This document shows positions 1-11,669 of a stretch of 64,000 nucleotides of DNA, in pieces (within the stretch, counting starts at the first letter, position 1; each line of letters opens with the position of its first letter). The translations under genes and the position numbers were made by a program. The DNA lies in NCBI GenBank assembly GCA_033977485.1, contig CM066987.1, positions 88,072,588 through 88,136,587 of the forward strand, given 5' to 3'. The notes under the pieces are model-generated. The model was not told where the DNA came from. It saw nothing but the letters and a program-made list of their open reading frames with translations, and did not search any database. The DNA comes from Hydrangea macrophylla (lineage: Eukaryota; Streptophyta; Magnoliopsida; Cornales; Hydrangeaceae).

Positions 1-607
1 CTATCCATCAAGTCCATGAATACTGCTGGCACATTCGTCAATCCGAAAGGCATGACTAGAAACTAATAAGGCCCGTATCTCGTTCTGAAAGTACTCTTTG
101 TTACATCCTCCGGTTAAACTAACAACTCGTGATAACCAGAATGCAGATCGATCTTGAAAAAGATCCTAGATCCTTGTAACTGGTCGAATAGATCATCTAT
201 TCGAGGAAGTGGATACCTATTCTTAATTGTTATCTTGTTCAACTCTTTGTAGTCTATGTAGAGTCGAAGTGTTCCATCCTTCTTCTATACAAACAAAATT
301 TGTGCTCCCCAAGGGGACGTATTCGGGTGAACGAATCTTAAATCTTCAAGTTCCTAAACTTGCTTCTTCAGTTCCAACATCTCAGTCGGCGACATTCTAT
401 AAAGAGTCTTAGATATTGGGAATGTGCCAGGTACCAGACATACAAAAGTCTCTTTTTCTCTTTGGTGGAAGTCCTATAATATCCTGGAATACATCCTGAA
501 AGTCTTATGCAGTAGGAATCTGATCCATCGTGAGTTCCGTACACGGATTCTCGATTATAGCCAAATAACTGGCAAGAAATATGTCGCTCGTTGGCTGACA
601 CTGAAAT
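1..607 (-). pseudogene. Reverse transcriptase N-terminal part, copy A (decayed)
   Basis: Reverse-complement reading shows the Ty3/gypsy RT opening block (TSPWGAQILFV near 290-340), then a [15 protein letters not shown] stretch and the first catalytic-Asp region ([12 protein letters not shown] near 115-165). Near 30-100 lies the segment for the RTRYG and MPFGL-type blocks, which copy B has lost. RT would copy element RNA to cDNA in the cytoplasmic particle. Several in-frame stops and shifts interrupt it, and the YIDD part lies beyond the window edge. Confidence 0.75.
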
Positions 608-950
608 CTAATTGTCGGACATCCTAGTATCGGAAACACAATAGTCCAGGTTGGGGTCCAAATTGGTCTCATACTTAGTCAACCAATCCATCCCTAGGAT
701 AATGTCGAACTCTAACATCGATAGAACCACTAAGTTTACAGCATTAAGTGTTGGCTCAAGTGTCAGGGGTTCTAAACCCAACTGACGCACAATCTTAAAA
801 CCAATAAACTAACGTGCAGCTCCAGTATCGAATAAAGCTTTAACTTGACTATAAAAGAGTACAAGCATACCTTCCAAATATCGCTGCTCATCAGCATCAA
901 AGCTTGCTTCCACTAAAATGATAGCATTCATCCTTGTCTGATCTGGGGGT
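608..950 (-). pseudogene. Retropepsin-type protease, copy A (decayed)
   Basis: The minus strand encodes the active site as LFDTGA (codons near 815-835), an intact aspartic-protease triad that copy B has mutated to DIG. Downstream is the family hallmark FDIILGMDWLTKY (near 665-720). Between these, copy A lacks about 27 codons present in copy B, a deletion next to the sequence reading NAVNLVVLSM. The enzyme would cut the Gag-Pol polyprotein. A stop follows shortly after the DTG motif, so it is inactive as read. Confidence 0.75.
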
Positions 951-2071
951 CCTTGGATTCCTTAAACTGGTGCCCCATAGTATCCTCCTTGTGGTTTACA
1001 AAAATCCTTTCTCAAGTGACTAGAATTATTGCAGTTACATCAGAACTGATCGTTACGGCGGTGGGTCTTGAGAACAATGCAATTCCACGCGATGTGCCTC
1101 GGCTTCACACAATTGAAACATCCTCCATCACTCGATGGTGGGGCAATATAAAGTGCATGAGGTTGCGGTCCTCGCTATTAATATTGCTGGGTTCAAGGAT
1201 AACTTGGCTGAGGCTTCCTAGTTCAATCCCAAGTCCTCTTATTGCCTTGATAGTTACCCAGTGGTCTTTAACACTAGGTATTTCTCGGCTGCTAGTTCTG
1301 GAAATTCCTCTGTTGAGCACATCTTGACGACTGGGGTCTATTCATCTGTAGTGCTGTGCTGGATCAGGATCTTTTTTCAACCCTGTAGCAATCTGACAAT
1401 CCCCTTAAACGACTGATTTAGGTGACCAACCATCATATGTCTAAGGAGGGGGTTTAATCCTTTGTGAAATCTCTTCACCTTTGTCTGTGGAGTGTCTATC
1501 ATATGTTGAGAAAATTGAGATAAACATTCGAACTGTGTTGTATATTCTCGTATAGTCCATCCTCCTTGGACCAGACTAAGAAAGTTCCTCTATTGTTGAT
1601 CTCTCTCATCTTCTAGGAAGTAGTTTTCTAAAAATCTTCCTTTGAAAGTTTCCCAAGTCATCGCCCTTGAAGCATTTATCCTAATAGTGGCTCGTTCGGC
1701 TTCCCACCAATCTACGGTGGCATAGTTGAGCTGGAATGTAGAAAGACAACGCTTCTCTTGTTCACTCATTCCAATGCTTCAAATATCAACTCCATTTCTC
1801 TCATCCGCTGCTCGACTTTCCATTGTTCTGTTAATCTATTGAACATCTCGAGATGTAATCCATAAAAATGTGCTAGTAATTTTGTGTCCTATTTATTTTT
1901 GCTGGAATGGTGCAACTAGGGGTTGGACCGGTCACTGATTGGTGGCATGGTTGTAGAAGTCATTTACATGTTCCATCCTCTGCTTAAATTCTTCAAAGAC
2001 TCCAGATGGGTCCATCCCCTCTAGAATAGGTGCTGCAATTCGTGCTTGATGATTTCTTAAGGGTCCTACCA
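951..2071 (-). pseudogene. Gag with zinc knuckle, copy A (decayed)
   Basis: The putative start MVGPLRNHQAR is at about 2071 (CAT on the plus strand), matching the start in copy B. The nucleocapsid end near 1085-1135 reads CFNCVKPRHIAWNC, a CX2CX4HX4C knuckle that is better preserved than in copy B. Gag would form the particle and package RNA. Numerous stops and indels break the frame. Collinearity with copy B supports the call. Confidence 0.7.
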
Positions 2072-2429
2072 TAATGATAACGTGTGTTGTGTACCTATAA
2101 GAGACCTATTGATTAATTGAAAGTCTTGTCGAAGAAACGAAATCAAGATAGAGCAAAAATCAACAAGAACTAACAGCTTTACTAAACAACACATAGCAAC
2201 GCAAACATACAAGCAATATCAAAATTTCTGCTCGTATATATATATCAAAAGATGTACCATATAGTACACACTAGTCAAACTGTGTACTACATGTGACATA
2301 GGCTAAAATAGTACAAAGGTTAGCTATTTACGACTGATAATATCTATACCAAGTTATGGTCAAAAAGCTATCTCTCAACCTCCCAAGAAAATATGTGGAC
2401 AACATGTCCTATTATAAAACTAGCAAAAG

Positions 2430-3241
2430 CTAAACCCTGCAGATCCTGACTAAAAAATTGTCAGCATCTGATCCTGTTACTGGTACCTCATCCTCTGGTG
2501 CAATGTCCAACTCTACAGGTGGATCGGCCTCCACTAGCGTGGCAAGTCCTCCAACCGCTATTCCTATATCCAAGTCCTCATAGATCATTTCCTTAACATC
2601 CATATCCTCAACACTAAATGCGAGCTTGACGATGTCGGCGACCATCTCGGCAAATTCCCCAACTACTTCCATATCCTCTCCTAAAGCACCATGTCCTATC
2701 GGAAGTCCATCTAACTGTGCAACCATTACTGCTACCCACTCAATTGCCTCATTGGTAATGGCTTCCATATGTAGTACATGCCTTGTTGTAATGCTAGTAT
2801 CACAAGTATCTTTTGAATGACTACTTCCTCTACCTCAGGAACATCCTCTACTACTATCTCCTCAGGCTCAACTGCAACATATTCCATACCCTCATCTCCT
2901 AGTACACCGATATCATCCTCATCACAAAATCTAGGTCCTCCTTTGGCTCCTCGTTATCCTCAATGGGGCTAAATGTCCTCTGAAGGGTCCTCCTTTAGAT
3001 CCGCATCTACTATCGGCTCGACCTCTGGTGACTCTGGAATGGGTACCTCGGGCACTAGTGAAGGTGGTGCTGCTATCGGTGCTACCTTAATAGATCCTTC
3101 GAGAATAGCTCGTCGCTCTATAGTGTCCATCTCCAGCTTACTCTGGATCAACCATAAAATTTCCTGAAAAATATCACTACCAATCCTTGTAGAATGATTA
3201 GCATCCATACGCATCTCTATAGGGTGAGTCTTCCCGGTCAC
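2430..3241 (-). pseudogene. Acidic leader ORF remnants upstream of gag, copy A
   Basis: Two minus-strand open stretches (2430-2768 and 2969-3241) lie between the primer site and gag. They are rich in Asp, Glu, Val and Pro, for example EVPIPESPEVEPIVDAD in the upstream piece. Copy B has the homologous acidic stretch at 10945-11172. I do not recognise a domain. They may be pieces of an extra ORF in the leader, or an N-terminal extension of Gag that has decayed; conservation in both copies favours a once-coding origin. Confidence 0.4.
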
Positions 3242-3530
3242 AAAGATAGCCTTCTACATATCTTCCTCCAGATACTAACTATCTGTCTGGCATATGTGTT
3301 CATGGTCAAACTCTGGGTCAGCTAGCTCCACAAAATTTGCATAAATCACGTGTCCTCTATATGCATCAGTCATAAACTTATGGAACTCTGGATCCATGCT
3401 AACCTGCAAAGGAAACTATCTATCGTTAGGAGGATGAACTTATCTTATAACCATATCTCATCTCAAGGATCTTAAAATACTAGGACCAGATGGTGTAGAA
3501 TCGTTAGTGAATGAACATATCACAAACCTA

Positions 3531-3544
3531 GAGCTCTTATACAA
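3531..3544 (-). other. Primer-binding site, copy A
   Basis: The minus strand reads TTGTATAAGAGC followed by TCTAGG, matching the initiator-tRNA-Met primer site TGGTATCAGAGC at 10 of 12 positions. It lies 7 bases inside the LTR edge. Copy B has the equivalent site with different mismatches. Confidence 0.6.
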
Positions 3545-3551
3545 AAAATCC

Positions 3552-5761
3552 TATCACACCCTAGAGCAATAAAAATAGAGAAAAAATAAATGTCCTTTTT
3601 GGGTCCATAGGGAGTTACAGGTGAATGTCACTAATCGTCCATACCACGCAGTACCTAGAATAACAAGAACAACATAATCAAACTAAATATAACAACAATT
3701 GTATCTATTACAAACATCAGAGTGGTCCTTAGGATCACAACAGGTCTGGAGACAACATATGCCAAATACCCGCGAAACTAATAAGGTTCAACATTAAATA
3801 ACAGAAATATGAACTACATGCAACTCCTCCATCTCTAGCTGGCATAAGGGTAGTCGTCAGTGTATTAGTCTTTTCCAACATCACCTTCTGCTACAAGTTC
3901 CTCCCCAACATAGCCCTCATCTACATAGTAACCATCCAGGTAGTGATCATCACCTGTAGGGTTAGGAACAGGATAGTCTGGACAGCGGATGTCCAGGCAT
4001 AAACGCCATCAACTCAATGAAAGCTGAGCGAATAGAAACTATCACAGGTATCATAGGTATAATGACTACCAGTTATGAAGGGCATAATATATTGTTCTAC
4101 TAGTAATCTCTTCTTCTTTATTCCCAATCTCATTAATCGGTTACTCATGTCTTTATATCGAAGCTAACAATAGAGTCTTGACTAAAAGACTGGATTGTAA
4201 TACACCAATGTTCAGTCTATCGCGTCACTACAAGTCATAGATATCGTCTACCTCGTAACACCGCAAGTCATAGAGGTCATCTACTGCGTACACCGCAAGT
4301 CATAGATAATACGTCAGTCCATCCCCCGCTTTTAAGAACATATGCACAGTCCACCGTAAGTTAGGGATTTAACGCTTTGAGCAAAGACACATCAATTTTA
4401 TTGCCATGACTCAGTGACGTCTACCAATGATTAAGGTTCAACACATGTTCTAGACATATTCATTTGTCTACTGTGTACTTATCGACCATCACACATAGTG
4501 ACGTCTACCAGTGATCATGGCTCACTGTATGTCTTAGACACATTCGTCTGTCTATTGCATACTTATGATCGACCAGTATGCGTCCCCAAAATTAAACCTA
4601 ACCTTATCAAACCTACTTAACATTTCCTATTACTGATACATGACATTCCCATGTGGCATGACTACTCTAGTTGAAATGAACGGCTTGTCAAACTTGAATA
4701 GAACCAATCCTTGTGAACGTCCAAATTCCAATTACATTACTCACCCAATGTCCTCTCGTTTCCGCGTCCCATAAATCATTTTTTAGCAGTATCGCATAAT
4801 GGAAGTCCACAATGATATATGAACAAGTACATAGTGCATAATATAACTAACAAGAAACAAACATGTACTTAAAGGTTCGGTCGATTGAAGTCCTTTCTAT
4901 CGATTGAAGTCTGTATGTTTCGATCGATTAAACTAACTTCGATCGATTAAAACTGCAAAAATCTTGATCGATTAAAACCACTTTCAATCGATTGAGATGT
5001 AGGATTTTCGATTGATTAAACTCAGTTCAATTGGTCGAATGTCGTCTTCTTCACTGGTTTTGGACAGTAAACGTCCAGAATCATTGAGGGGTGTTTGGTT
5101 ACGTTTAATCATGTCCAAAAGCTCGTAAACAATATACTAATGCTACCAAGTTTGTGTAGAACTCACCGAACATCATTAAGTCGCGTTTGGCTAAGCTTCA
5201 AGCTTTCTCTCCAATGGTGGACTCCTTTCACTCTCCTCAGTCGCTGTCCCTCTCGCCCTTCTTCTTCTCCTTTCTCTTCTTCTGCCCGTTTTGTCTCTTT
5301 CCCTCTCTAACTGAGTGTGTATAAATATATATGTATATAAAATATATGTGTATATATATCAAAACACAAGTACACAATCTCTCTCTCATAACTCTGGTCT
5401 TCCAAACACACTATACACACGAGTATAATGTATATATAGAGGGAAATAGGGTGCAATTGACAATGTTTGCGTAGAAACTGGGATATCTGATAACACAAGT
5501 TCTATCGATCGAAGATACTTCGATAGCTTGAACGGAGATCGGTTAGGTTTGATCAATTGAAAAGGTATTTGATCGATTGAAGTAGGGACCATATAATAAA
5601 TTCAGGTCAGTAGGGTTGAATAGGGTTCGATCGCTTGAACTCATAAATGTCCGATCGCTCGAAAGTGCTTCGATCAATTGACAGTGAAACTTTAGGTATG
5701 ATCAACGGAAGTATATAGAATCTCATAGCATAAACAATTACTAAAAATATAGGGTATTAGA
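3552..5761 (-). repeat. Shared LTR (5' LTR of copy A and 3' LTR of copy B)
   Basis: About 2.2 kb, aligned over its length with 11670-13885. In sense orientation the LTR begins TGTAATACC (here decayed to TCTAATACC at 5753-5761) and ends near 3552. It carries two arrays of a TCGATCGATTGAA-like motif (about 4868-5060 and 5500-5690). Many small differences from the right-hand LTR indicate an old insertion. No clear polypurine tract is visible between 5762 and the chromodomain stop. Confidence 0.85.
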
Positions 5762-5784
5762 TCAAAATTGTAAACAAACAAGGT

Positions 5785-6018
5785 CTAAAACAAAAACAAA
5801 AACTTCTCACCTATCTCCGACTCTAGCTCCCACGAAGCTTCTCCTTCATTATGATGCTTCCACTGAATTTTCACCAATGGAATCTCTTTATTTTTGAGCT
5901 TCTTGATCTCTCGATCTAAAATCCGCACGGGTCCTTCATTGAATGTAGCATTATTGTTGACTTTAATATCTTCGAAGTTAATCTTGTGCGCTAGGTTGTG
6001 AGCACACTTCTTCAGCAT
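5785..6018 (-). pseudogene. Chromodomain at the C terminus of integrase, copy B
   Basis: The open stretch encodes the chromodomain core ILDREIKKLKNKEIPLVKIQW, then a HHNEGEASWELES stretch. The conserved pattern (I-L-D-R, V-K-W, ATWE-like ASWE) is the group signature. Chromodomains of chromovirus integrases are thought to target insertion to heterochromatin by binding histone marks. It ends with FLFLF then a stop close to the LTR. It is not fused in one frame with the integrase upstream because of stops. Confidence 0.85.
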
Positions 6019-7190
6019 ATTAATGTGGAAACGTTGTACACTCCTGACATCTTCGGCGGCAATGCAAGTCGGTAAGTAACCTTCCTAACATGCTCTAGAA
6101 TCTCGAACGGTCTGATGAATCATGACTATAGCTTGCCTATCTTCTGACAAAATCTGACGATTCCTCGAATAGGTGAAACTTTGAGTAACATATGGTGTCT
6201 AACGGCAAATTCTAAGTCTTTGCTTTGCTTGTCAGGATAAGTCTTATGCATGGTTTGAGCTGTCTTCATTTTCTCACGTACGATCTGAATCTTCTCGTTG
6301 GTTTCTCGTACCATTTCTGGCCCAAGAAGTTGAGTATCTCCGACTTTAGTCTAACATAGTGGTGATCGGCAAGGTCTTCCGTACAAAGCTTCAAACTGTG
6401 CCATTCCTATACTCATATGATAACTATTTTTGTAGGTAAACTCGATCAATGGTAAGTGTGTCTCCCAAAAACTGTCAAAATCAATAATGCAAACACGTAG
6501 CATATCTTCCATCACTTGATTAACTCGTTCAGTCTGGTCATCTGTTTGTGGATGAAAAGTTGAACTCAAGTTCAATGTTGTTCCCATCGCTGTTTGGAGA
6601 CTCTTCCAGAATTCTGTGGTAAAGCGCGAATCTCGATCTGTCACAATAGAAATAGGTACACCGTGTAATTGTACAACATGTTACAGATACATCAAGCTTA
6701 AATGTTCCACTGGATACGTCATACTGTAGGTGATAAAATGTGCAATCTTCATAATTCGATCCATGATTACCCAAATAGCATTGTGGTTCTGCTGAGACTT
6801 CGGCAATCCTACCACGAAATCTATGGTGATGTGTTCCCATTTTCAAAGGGAAATCAGTAACAGTTGTAGTAATCCAGGTGATTTTTGATGTTCTGCCTTT
6901 ACTTGTTTGCAATTAAGACATTGAGCTACATACTCAGCTACTTCTTGCTTTATTCCTTCCCACCAGAAATTCCTCTTCAAATCCTTGTACATCTTCGTAC
7001 CTCCCAGATGAATAGTCATCCGCGACTTATGTGCTTCATCCAATATCTCTTTTCAAAGATATTTTCATCAGGTAGGCAGAATCTACCTTTACATCGCAAG
7101 GCTCTGTCTGTACCAATACTTCAGATCTCTGGTTCCTTCGCTAACATCTTTGCTAACCATTACTTCAAATCTTCCATTGTTTGTTAAGCT
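6019..7190 (-). pseudogene. Integrase, copy B (decayed)
   Basis: Reading on the minus strand: an H2C2 zinc region near 6860-7040 (HLGGTKMYKDLK, then CLNCKQVKAEHQ), then a core with VTDRDSRFT near 6610-6650 (second catalytic Asp) and STFHPQTDDQTERVNQ near 6500-6560 (third catalytic Glu), then FEALYGRPCRSP at about 6351-6390. The first catalytic Asp block (DFVVGLP-like) near 6800 is shifted in frame. Integrase inserts the cDNA into chromosomes. Several frameshifts disable it. Confidence 0.85.
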
Positions 7191-7805
7191 TCTATGATAC
7201 GGCTAATCAAAGTTTGTTGTACCATAAGACATCCAAGATGTTTTCATTCCATTGGTTCCATTGGCTGAAGATCGAATTTAACTAAAACTTCCAATGCTCT
7301 CTATTCTGGAATTAATAATGCAGCGATTACTAATCAAGGTCTACGACTCAAAGCATCTGCTACGACATTTGCTTTACCCAGATGGTATTGTAATCAAAAG
7401 TCATAATCCTTGAGTTACTCCATCTATCTTCGTTGTCACATGTTTAATTCCTTCTGAGAAAACAAATACTTCAAGCTCTTATGATTGAAAAATATGTCAA
7501 ATTTTTCTCCTTAGAGATTTTGTTTCCAAATCTTCAATGCAAACACTATTTCTGCATAGTATAGTTCTTCTCAGGTACCTTCAATTATCTAGATCATTAT
7601 GCAATAATATTCCCGTCCTATATAAGCATACAACTAAGTCCTTCGTGCGATACATCACTATAGATCATATACCTTTCTCCACTCATAGGTATCACGAGTA
7701 CTGGTGCAGAAGTCAATCTTTCCTTAAACTCTTAAAATGCACTTTCATGCTTGTCTATCCATTCGTACTTTGTCTCCTTTCTCGTCAAATTTGTCAAAGG
7801 ACCTT
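7191..7805 (-). pseudogene. RNase H region, copy B (heavily decayed)
   Basis: This lies between the RT palm block and the integrase zinc region, where RNase H sits in Ty3/gypsy elements. No long minus-strand frame remains open; short pieces fit the family by position only. RNase H would degrade the RNA strand of the RNA-DNA hybrid. Treat the domain call as positional inference. Confidence 0.5.
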
Positions 7806-8420
7806 CTATCTTGGAAATCCTTCTATGAATCTTTGATAATATCCTGTAGCATTGGTTGATCTGTTCCAGCTTAAGACTACATCAATCATAGATGAGTCCA
7901 CAGAAATACCGTCCTGAGATATCACATGTCCCAGGAATTTGACCTCCTGTAGCCAAAATTCGTAGCTACTGAACTTTGCATATAACTTACTATCTCGAAG
8001 CATTTGTAAAGCAATCTGTGAGTGTTCCTTGTGAGCTTTATCCGTCTTTGAGTAGATCAAGATGTCGTCGATGAACACTATAATGAATTGATCCAGATAT
8101 GGTCTAAATATTCTATTCATCAAGTCCATGAAAGCAGTCTTTATTACATCCTCTAATCGAACTAACAATTCGTGATAGCTAAAATGAAGATCGACCTTGG
8201 AAAAGATCCTAGATCCTTGTAACTGGTCGAATAGATCATCTATCCAAGGAAGTGGATACCTATTCTTAATCGTTGCCTTGTTTAACTCTCTGTAGTCTAT
8301 ACAGGGTCGAAGTGTTCCATCCTTCTTCTTTACAAATAGAATTGGTGCTCCCCAAGGTGACGTACTAGGGCGAACAAATCCTAAATCTCAAGTTCCAGAA
8401 CTTGGTTCTTCAGTTCCAAC
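7806..8420 (-). pseudogene. Reverse transcriptase, copy B, with deletion of a core block
   Basis: The minus strand shows [10 protein letters not shown] then KKDGTLR near 8300-8360, a [12 protein letters not shown] block, and [14 protein letters not shown] (8030-8100), which holds the catalytic DD. Between the HELL block and AFMDLMN the stretch carrying RTRYG and the MPFGL-NAP block is missing, about 70 bp absent compared with copy A. The deletion removes part of the RT fold, so the enzyme could not work even with stops ignored. Confidence 0.85.
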
Positions 8421-8639
8421 ATCTTAGTCAGCGCCATCCTATATAGAGTCTTAGATATTGGCAATATGTCATGTACTAGTTCCATAAAAAAAAGTCTATT
8501 TCTCTCTTTGGTGGAAGTCCTTTAATATCCTGGAATACATCCTGAATGTTTTGTACAGTAGGAAAATTCTGAGTTCCATACTAGGGTTCCCGATTGTAGC
8601 CAAACAACTAGTAAGAAAACATTTCGCACGTTGGTTGAC

Positions 8640-9060
8640 ACTAAAATCTAATCGTCGGGCATCCTGGTATCGAAAACACTATAGTCCTGGTAGGGCTGTC
8701 CAAATTGGCCTCATCCTTAGTCAACCAATCCATCCCTAGGATAATGTCAAACTCTGACATCGACAGAACCACTAAGTTTGCTAAAAGATTCCTATCTCCC
8801 ATGATCATTGGGCAATCTTTACATACTTTACCCAGCTTAACAGTCACTCCCAATGGTGGCACAACATTAAGTGCTGGCTCAAGTGTCTGGGGTTCTAAAC
8901 CCAACTGACGCACAATCTTAATAGCAATAAATAAATGTACAATTCCTATATCAAATAAAGCTTTAACTTGACTATGAAAGAGTAGAAGCATACCTTGCAG
9001 ATGTCGCTGCTCATCAGCACCAAAGCATGCTTCTGCTGGAATGATAGCATTCATCCTTGT
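8640..9060 (-). pseudogene. Retropepsin-type protease, copy B, active site mutated
   Basis: An open 137-codon stretch reads from EACFGADEQRHLQGM through ALFDIGIVHLFIA to FDIILGMDWLTKDEA. The position of the catalytic D-T-G is D-I-G, a change expected to abolish activity. The middle section (VKLGKVCKDCPM) is absent in copy A. The tail enters the PR-RT linker. Confidence 0.8.
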
Positions 9061-10190
9061 CTAATCTTGGGGTCCTTGGATTCGTTGAACTGGTGCCCTA
9101 TAGTATCCTCCTTGTGGTGCACGACAATCCTTGCTCAAGTGACAAGACTTATTGTAGTTGCGGCAGAACTGATTGTTTCGGTGATGGGTTTTGAAAATAG
9201 TGCAATTCCTCGCGATGTGCCCCGACTTCACCCAATTGAAACATCCTCCATCACTCGGTGGTGGGGTAGTAAGTAGTACCTAAGGTTGCGGTCCTCGTTG
9301 TTGATATTTATGGGGTTGAGGAGAGCTTGACTGAGGCTTCCTAGTTCAATCCCAAGTACTCTTATTGCCTTGATAGTAAGCTTGTGGTCTCCAACCCTTG
9401 CTATTTCTCGGCGACTAGTTCTGGAAATTTCTCTACTAAACACCTCTCAATGACTGTGGTCGATTCATCTCTAGTCGTTGTGCTAGATCATTGTCCTTTC
9501 CCAACCCTGCAGCAAAACTAACAATCCCCTCAAACGACTGATTCAGGTGACCAACCATCATATGTCTAAGGTGGAGGTTCAATCCCTGGTGAAATCTCTT
9601 CACCTTCTTCGGTAGAGTGTCTATCATTTGTTGAACAAATCGAGATAGATGTTCAAATTGTGTTGTATATGCTCGTATAGTCCATCCTCCTTGGACCAGA
9701 CTAAAAAAGTTCCTTTCCAGTTGATCTCTCTCATCTTCTAGGAATTACTTTTCCAAAAGTCTTCGTTTGGAAGTATTCTAAGTCATCGCCCTTGCAGCGT
9801 TTGTCCCAATAGTGGCTCGTTCGGCTTCCCACCAATCTACGGTGAGCTAGAACGTAGCAAGACGGCGCTTCTCTTGTTCACTGTATTCCAATGCTTCAAA
9901 GATTAATTCTATTTCTCTTATCCACTGCTCGACTTTCCATGGTTCTATTAATCCATCGAACTTCTCGGGACGTAATCCATGAAAATGTGGTAATAATTTA
10001 TCTCCTATCTGTCTTTGCTGAAACAGTGCAACTAGGGGTTGGACCAGTCACAGATTGGAGGCATGGTTGTAGGTGTCGTGTACACGTTCCATCCTCTGCA
10101 TAAACGCTTCAAAGAATCCGAATGGGTCCATCCCTTCTGGAAAAGGTGCTCCAATTCGCGCTTGATGATTTCTCAGGGGTCCTACCATAA
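9061..10190 (-). pseudogene. Gag with degenerate zinc knuckle, copy B
   Basis: Start MVGPLRNHQARIGAPFPEGM at about 10188. The Retrotrans_gag-like core near 9780-9970 includes FDGLIEPWKVEQWIREIE and LTVDWWEAERATIG. The nucleocapsid near 9190-9240 reads CFNWVKSGHIARNC: the second Cys of the CX2C pair has become Trp. A second Cys-rich stretch follows (CRNYNKSCHLSKDC). Internal stops are present, for example in the core at about 9845. Confidence 0.8.
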
Positions 10191-10554
10191 TGATAGCGTG
10201 TATCGTGTACCTACAAGAGACCTATTGATAACTAAAAGTCTTATCGGAGAAACAAAATCAAGATAAAGCGAGAAGCAACGAGAACTTACAGCTCTACTAA
10301 ACAACACATACCAACGCAAACATACAATCAATATCAAAAGTACTGCTCGTATATATATCAAAAGATGTACTATATAGTATCAAACTGTGTACCACATGGG
10401 ACATAGGCTAAAACAGTACTGAGGTTAGCTATTTATGGTACTACTGTTACTACTAATATCTATACCAAGCTAAGGTCAAATAGCTATCTCTCAACCTCCC
10501 AAAAAATCATATGGACAACATGTCTTGATATAAAACTAGCAAAACCTAAACCCT

Positions 10555-11290
10555 GTAGATCCTGACTAAAAATTCCTCAGCATCTGATCCTACTGCTGGT
10601 GCCTCATCCTCTAGTGCAATGTCAATCTCTACAGGTGGATCAGCCTCCACTAGCGCAGCAAGTCCTCCAACCACTATTCCTATATCTCAGTCCTCAACGA
10701 TCACCTCGTCAACATCCATATCCTCAACACCAAATGGTGGCTCGACAATGTCAGCAACCATCTCGGCAAAATCACCAACTATGACCATAGCCTCTGCTAA
10801 TGCAGCCTGTTTTATCAGAAGTCCATCTGGTTATGCAACCCTCATTACTACCTACTCAGCTACCATATTGGCAATGGCTGCCATATGTAGTACAGGCCCC
10901 ACTGGTAATGCTAGTATCACAGGTATCTCTGGTACGACTACCTCCTATACCTCACGAACATCCTCTACCGCTATCTTCTCAGGCTCAACTACAGCATCTT
11001 CCTTACCCTTATATCCTACTACCCCGATATCATCCTCATCAACAAATTTTGGGTCCTCCACTAGATCCTTGTCATCCTCAATTGGTTCAATGTCCTCCGC
11101 GGGGTCCTCCTTTGGATCCGCATCTACTATCCGCTCGGCCTCTGGTGACTCTAGAATGGGTACCTTAGGCACTGGTGACGGTGGTGCTACTACTGGTGCT
11201 ACCTCAATAGGTCCTCCGAGAATAGCTCATAGCTCTATAGCATCCATCTCCAGCTTACTCTGGATCAACCATAAAATCTCCTAAAAAAAT
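10555..11290 (-). pseudogene. Acidic leader ORF region upstream of gag, copy B
   Basis: The minus strand holds an acidic reading (10945-11172: ILESPEAERIVDADPKEDP, then EDIEPIEDDKDLVEDP), homologous to 2430-3241 in copy A. It lies in the 1.45-kb leader between primer site and gag. No known domain is recognised. Because Asp and Glu codons read antisense as Ser/Thr-type codons, the plus strand shows a 221-codon Ser/Thr-rich frame here (10619-11284), which I take as its shadow. Confidence 0.4.
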
Positions 11291-11650
11291 ATACCTACCA
11301 ACCCTCGTAGAATAATAAGCATCCATATGCATCTCTATAGGGTGAGTCTTCCCGGTCACATAGAGAGCCTTCCACATATCTTCCTCCATATACTGACTAG
11401 TTGTCTAGCGTATGCACTCATGGCAGAACTCCGGGTTAGCTGGCTCCATGGCATCCCCATGGATCACGTGTCCTCCATATGCATTAGTTATAAACTTATG
11501 GAACTCTTAATCCATGCTAACCTGCAAAGGAAACTATCTATCATCAGGAGGATGGACTAATATTATAACCATATCTCATCTCAAGGATCTTTAAATACTA
11601 AGACCAGATGGTGTGGAATCGTTTGTGAATTAACGTATCACAAGCCTAGT

Positions 11651-11664
11651 GCTTTGATACAAAA
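11651..11664 (-). other. Primer-binding site, copy B
   Basis: The minus strand reads TTGTATCAAAGC then ACTAGG, 10 of 12 matches to the initiator-tRNA-Met site TGGTATCAGAGC. Copies A and B carry different mismatches, and combined they restore most of the site. It lies just inside the LTR edge at 11670. Confidence 0.65.
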
Positions 11665-11669
11665 AATTA

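Larger units (their letters stand above)
1..3551 (-). mobile_element. Chromovirus (Ty3/gypsy) copy A, internal region, truncated by the window edge
   Basis: On the minus strand this stretch reads leader, gag, protease and the start of reverse transcriptase. It is collinear with copy B (8100-11669), so it is the same family. Its 5' LTR is 3552-5761, which is also the 3' LTR of copy B. The rest of pol lies to the left of position 1. Many stops and frameshifts make it a dead copy. Assignment to the chromovirus group rests on the chromodomain seen in copy B. Confidence 0.85.
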
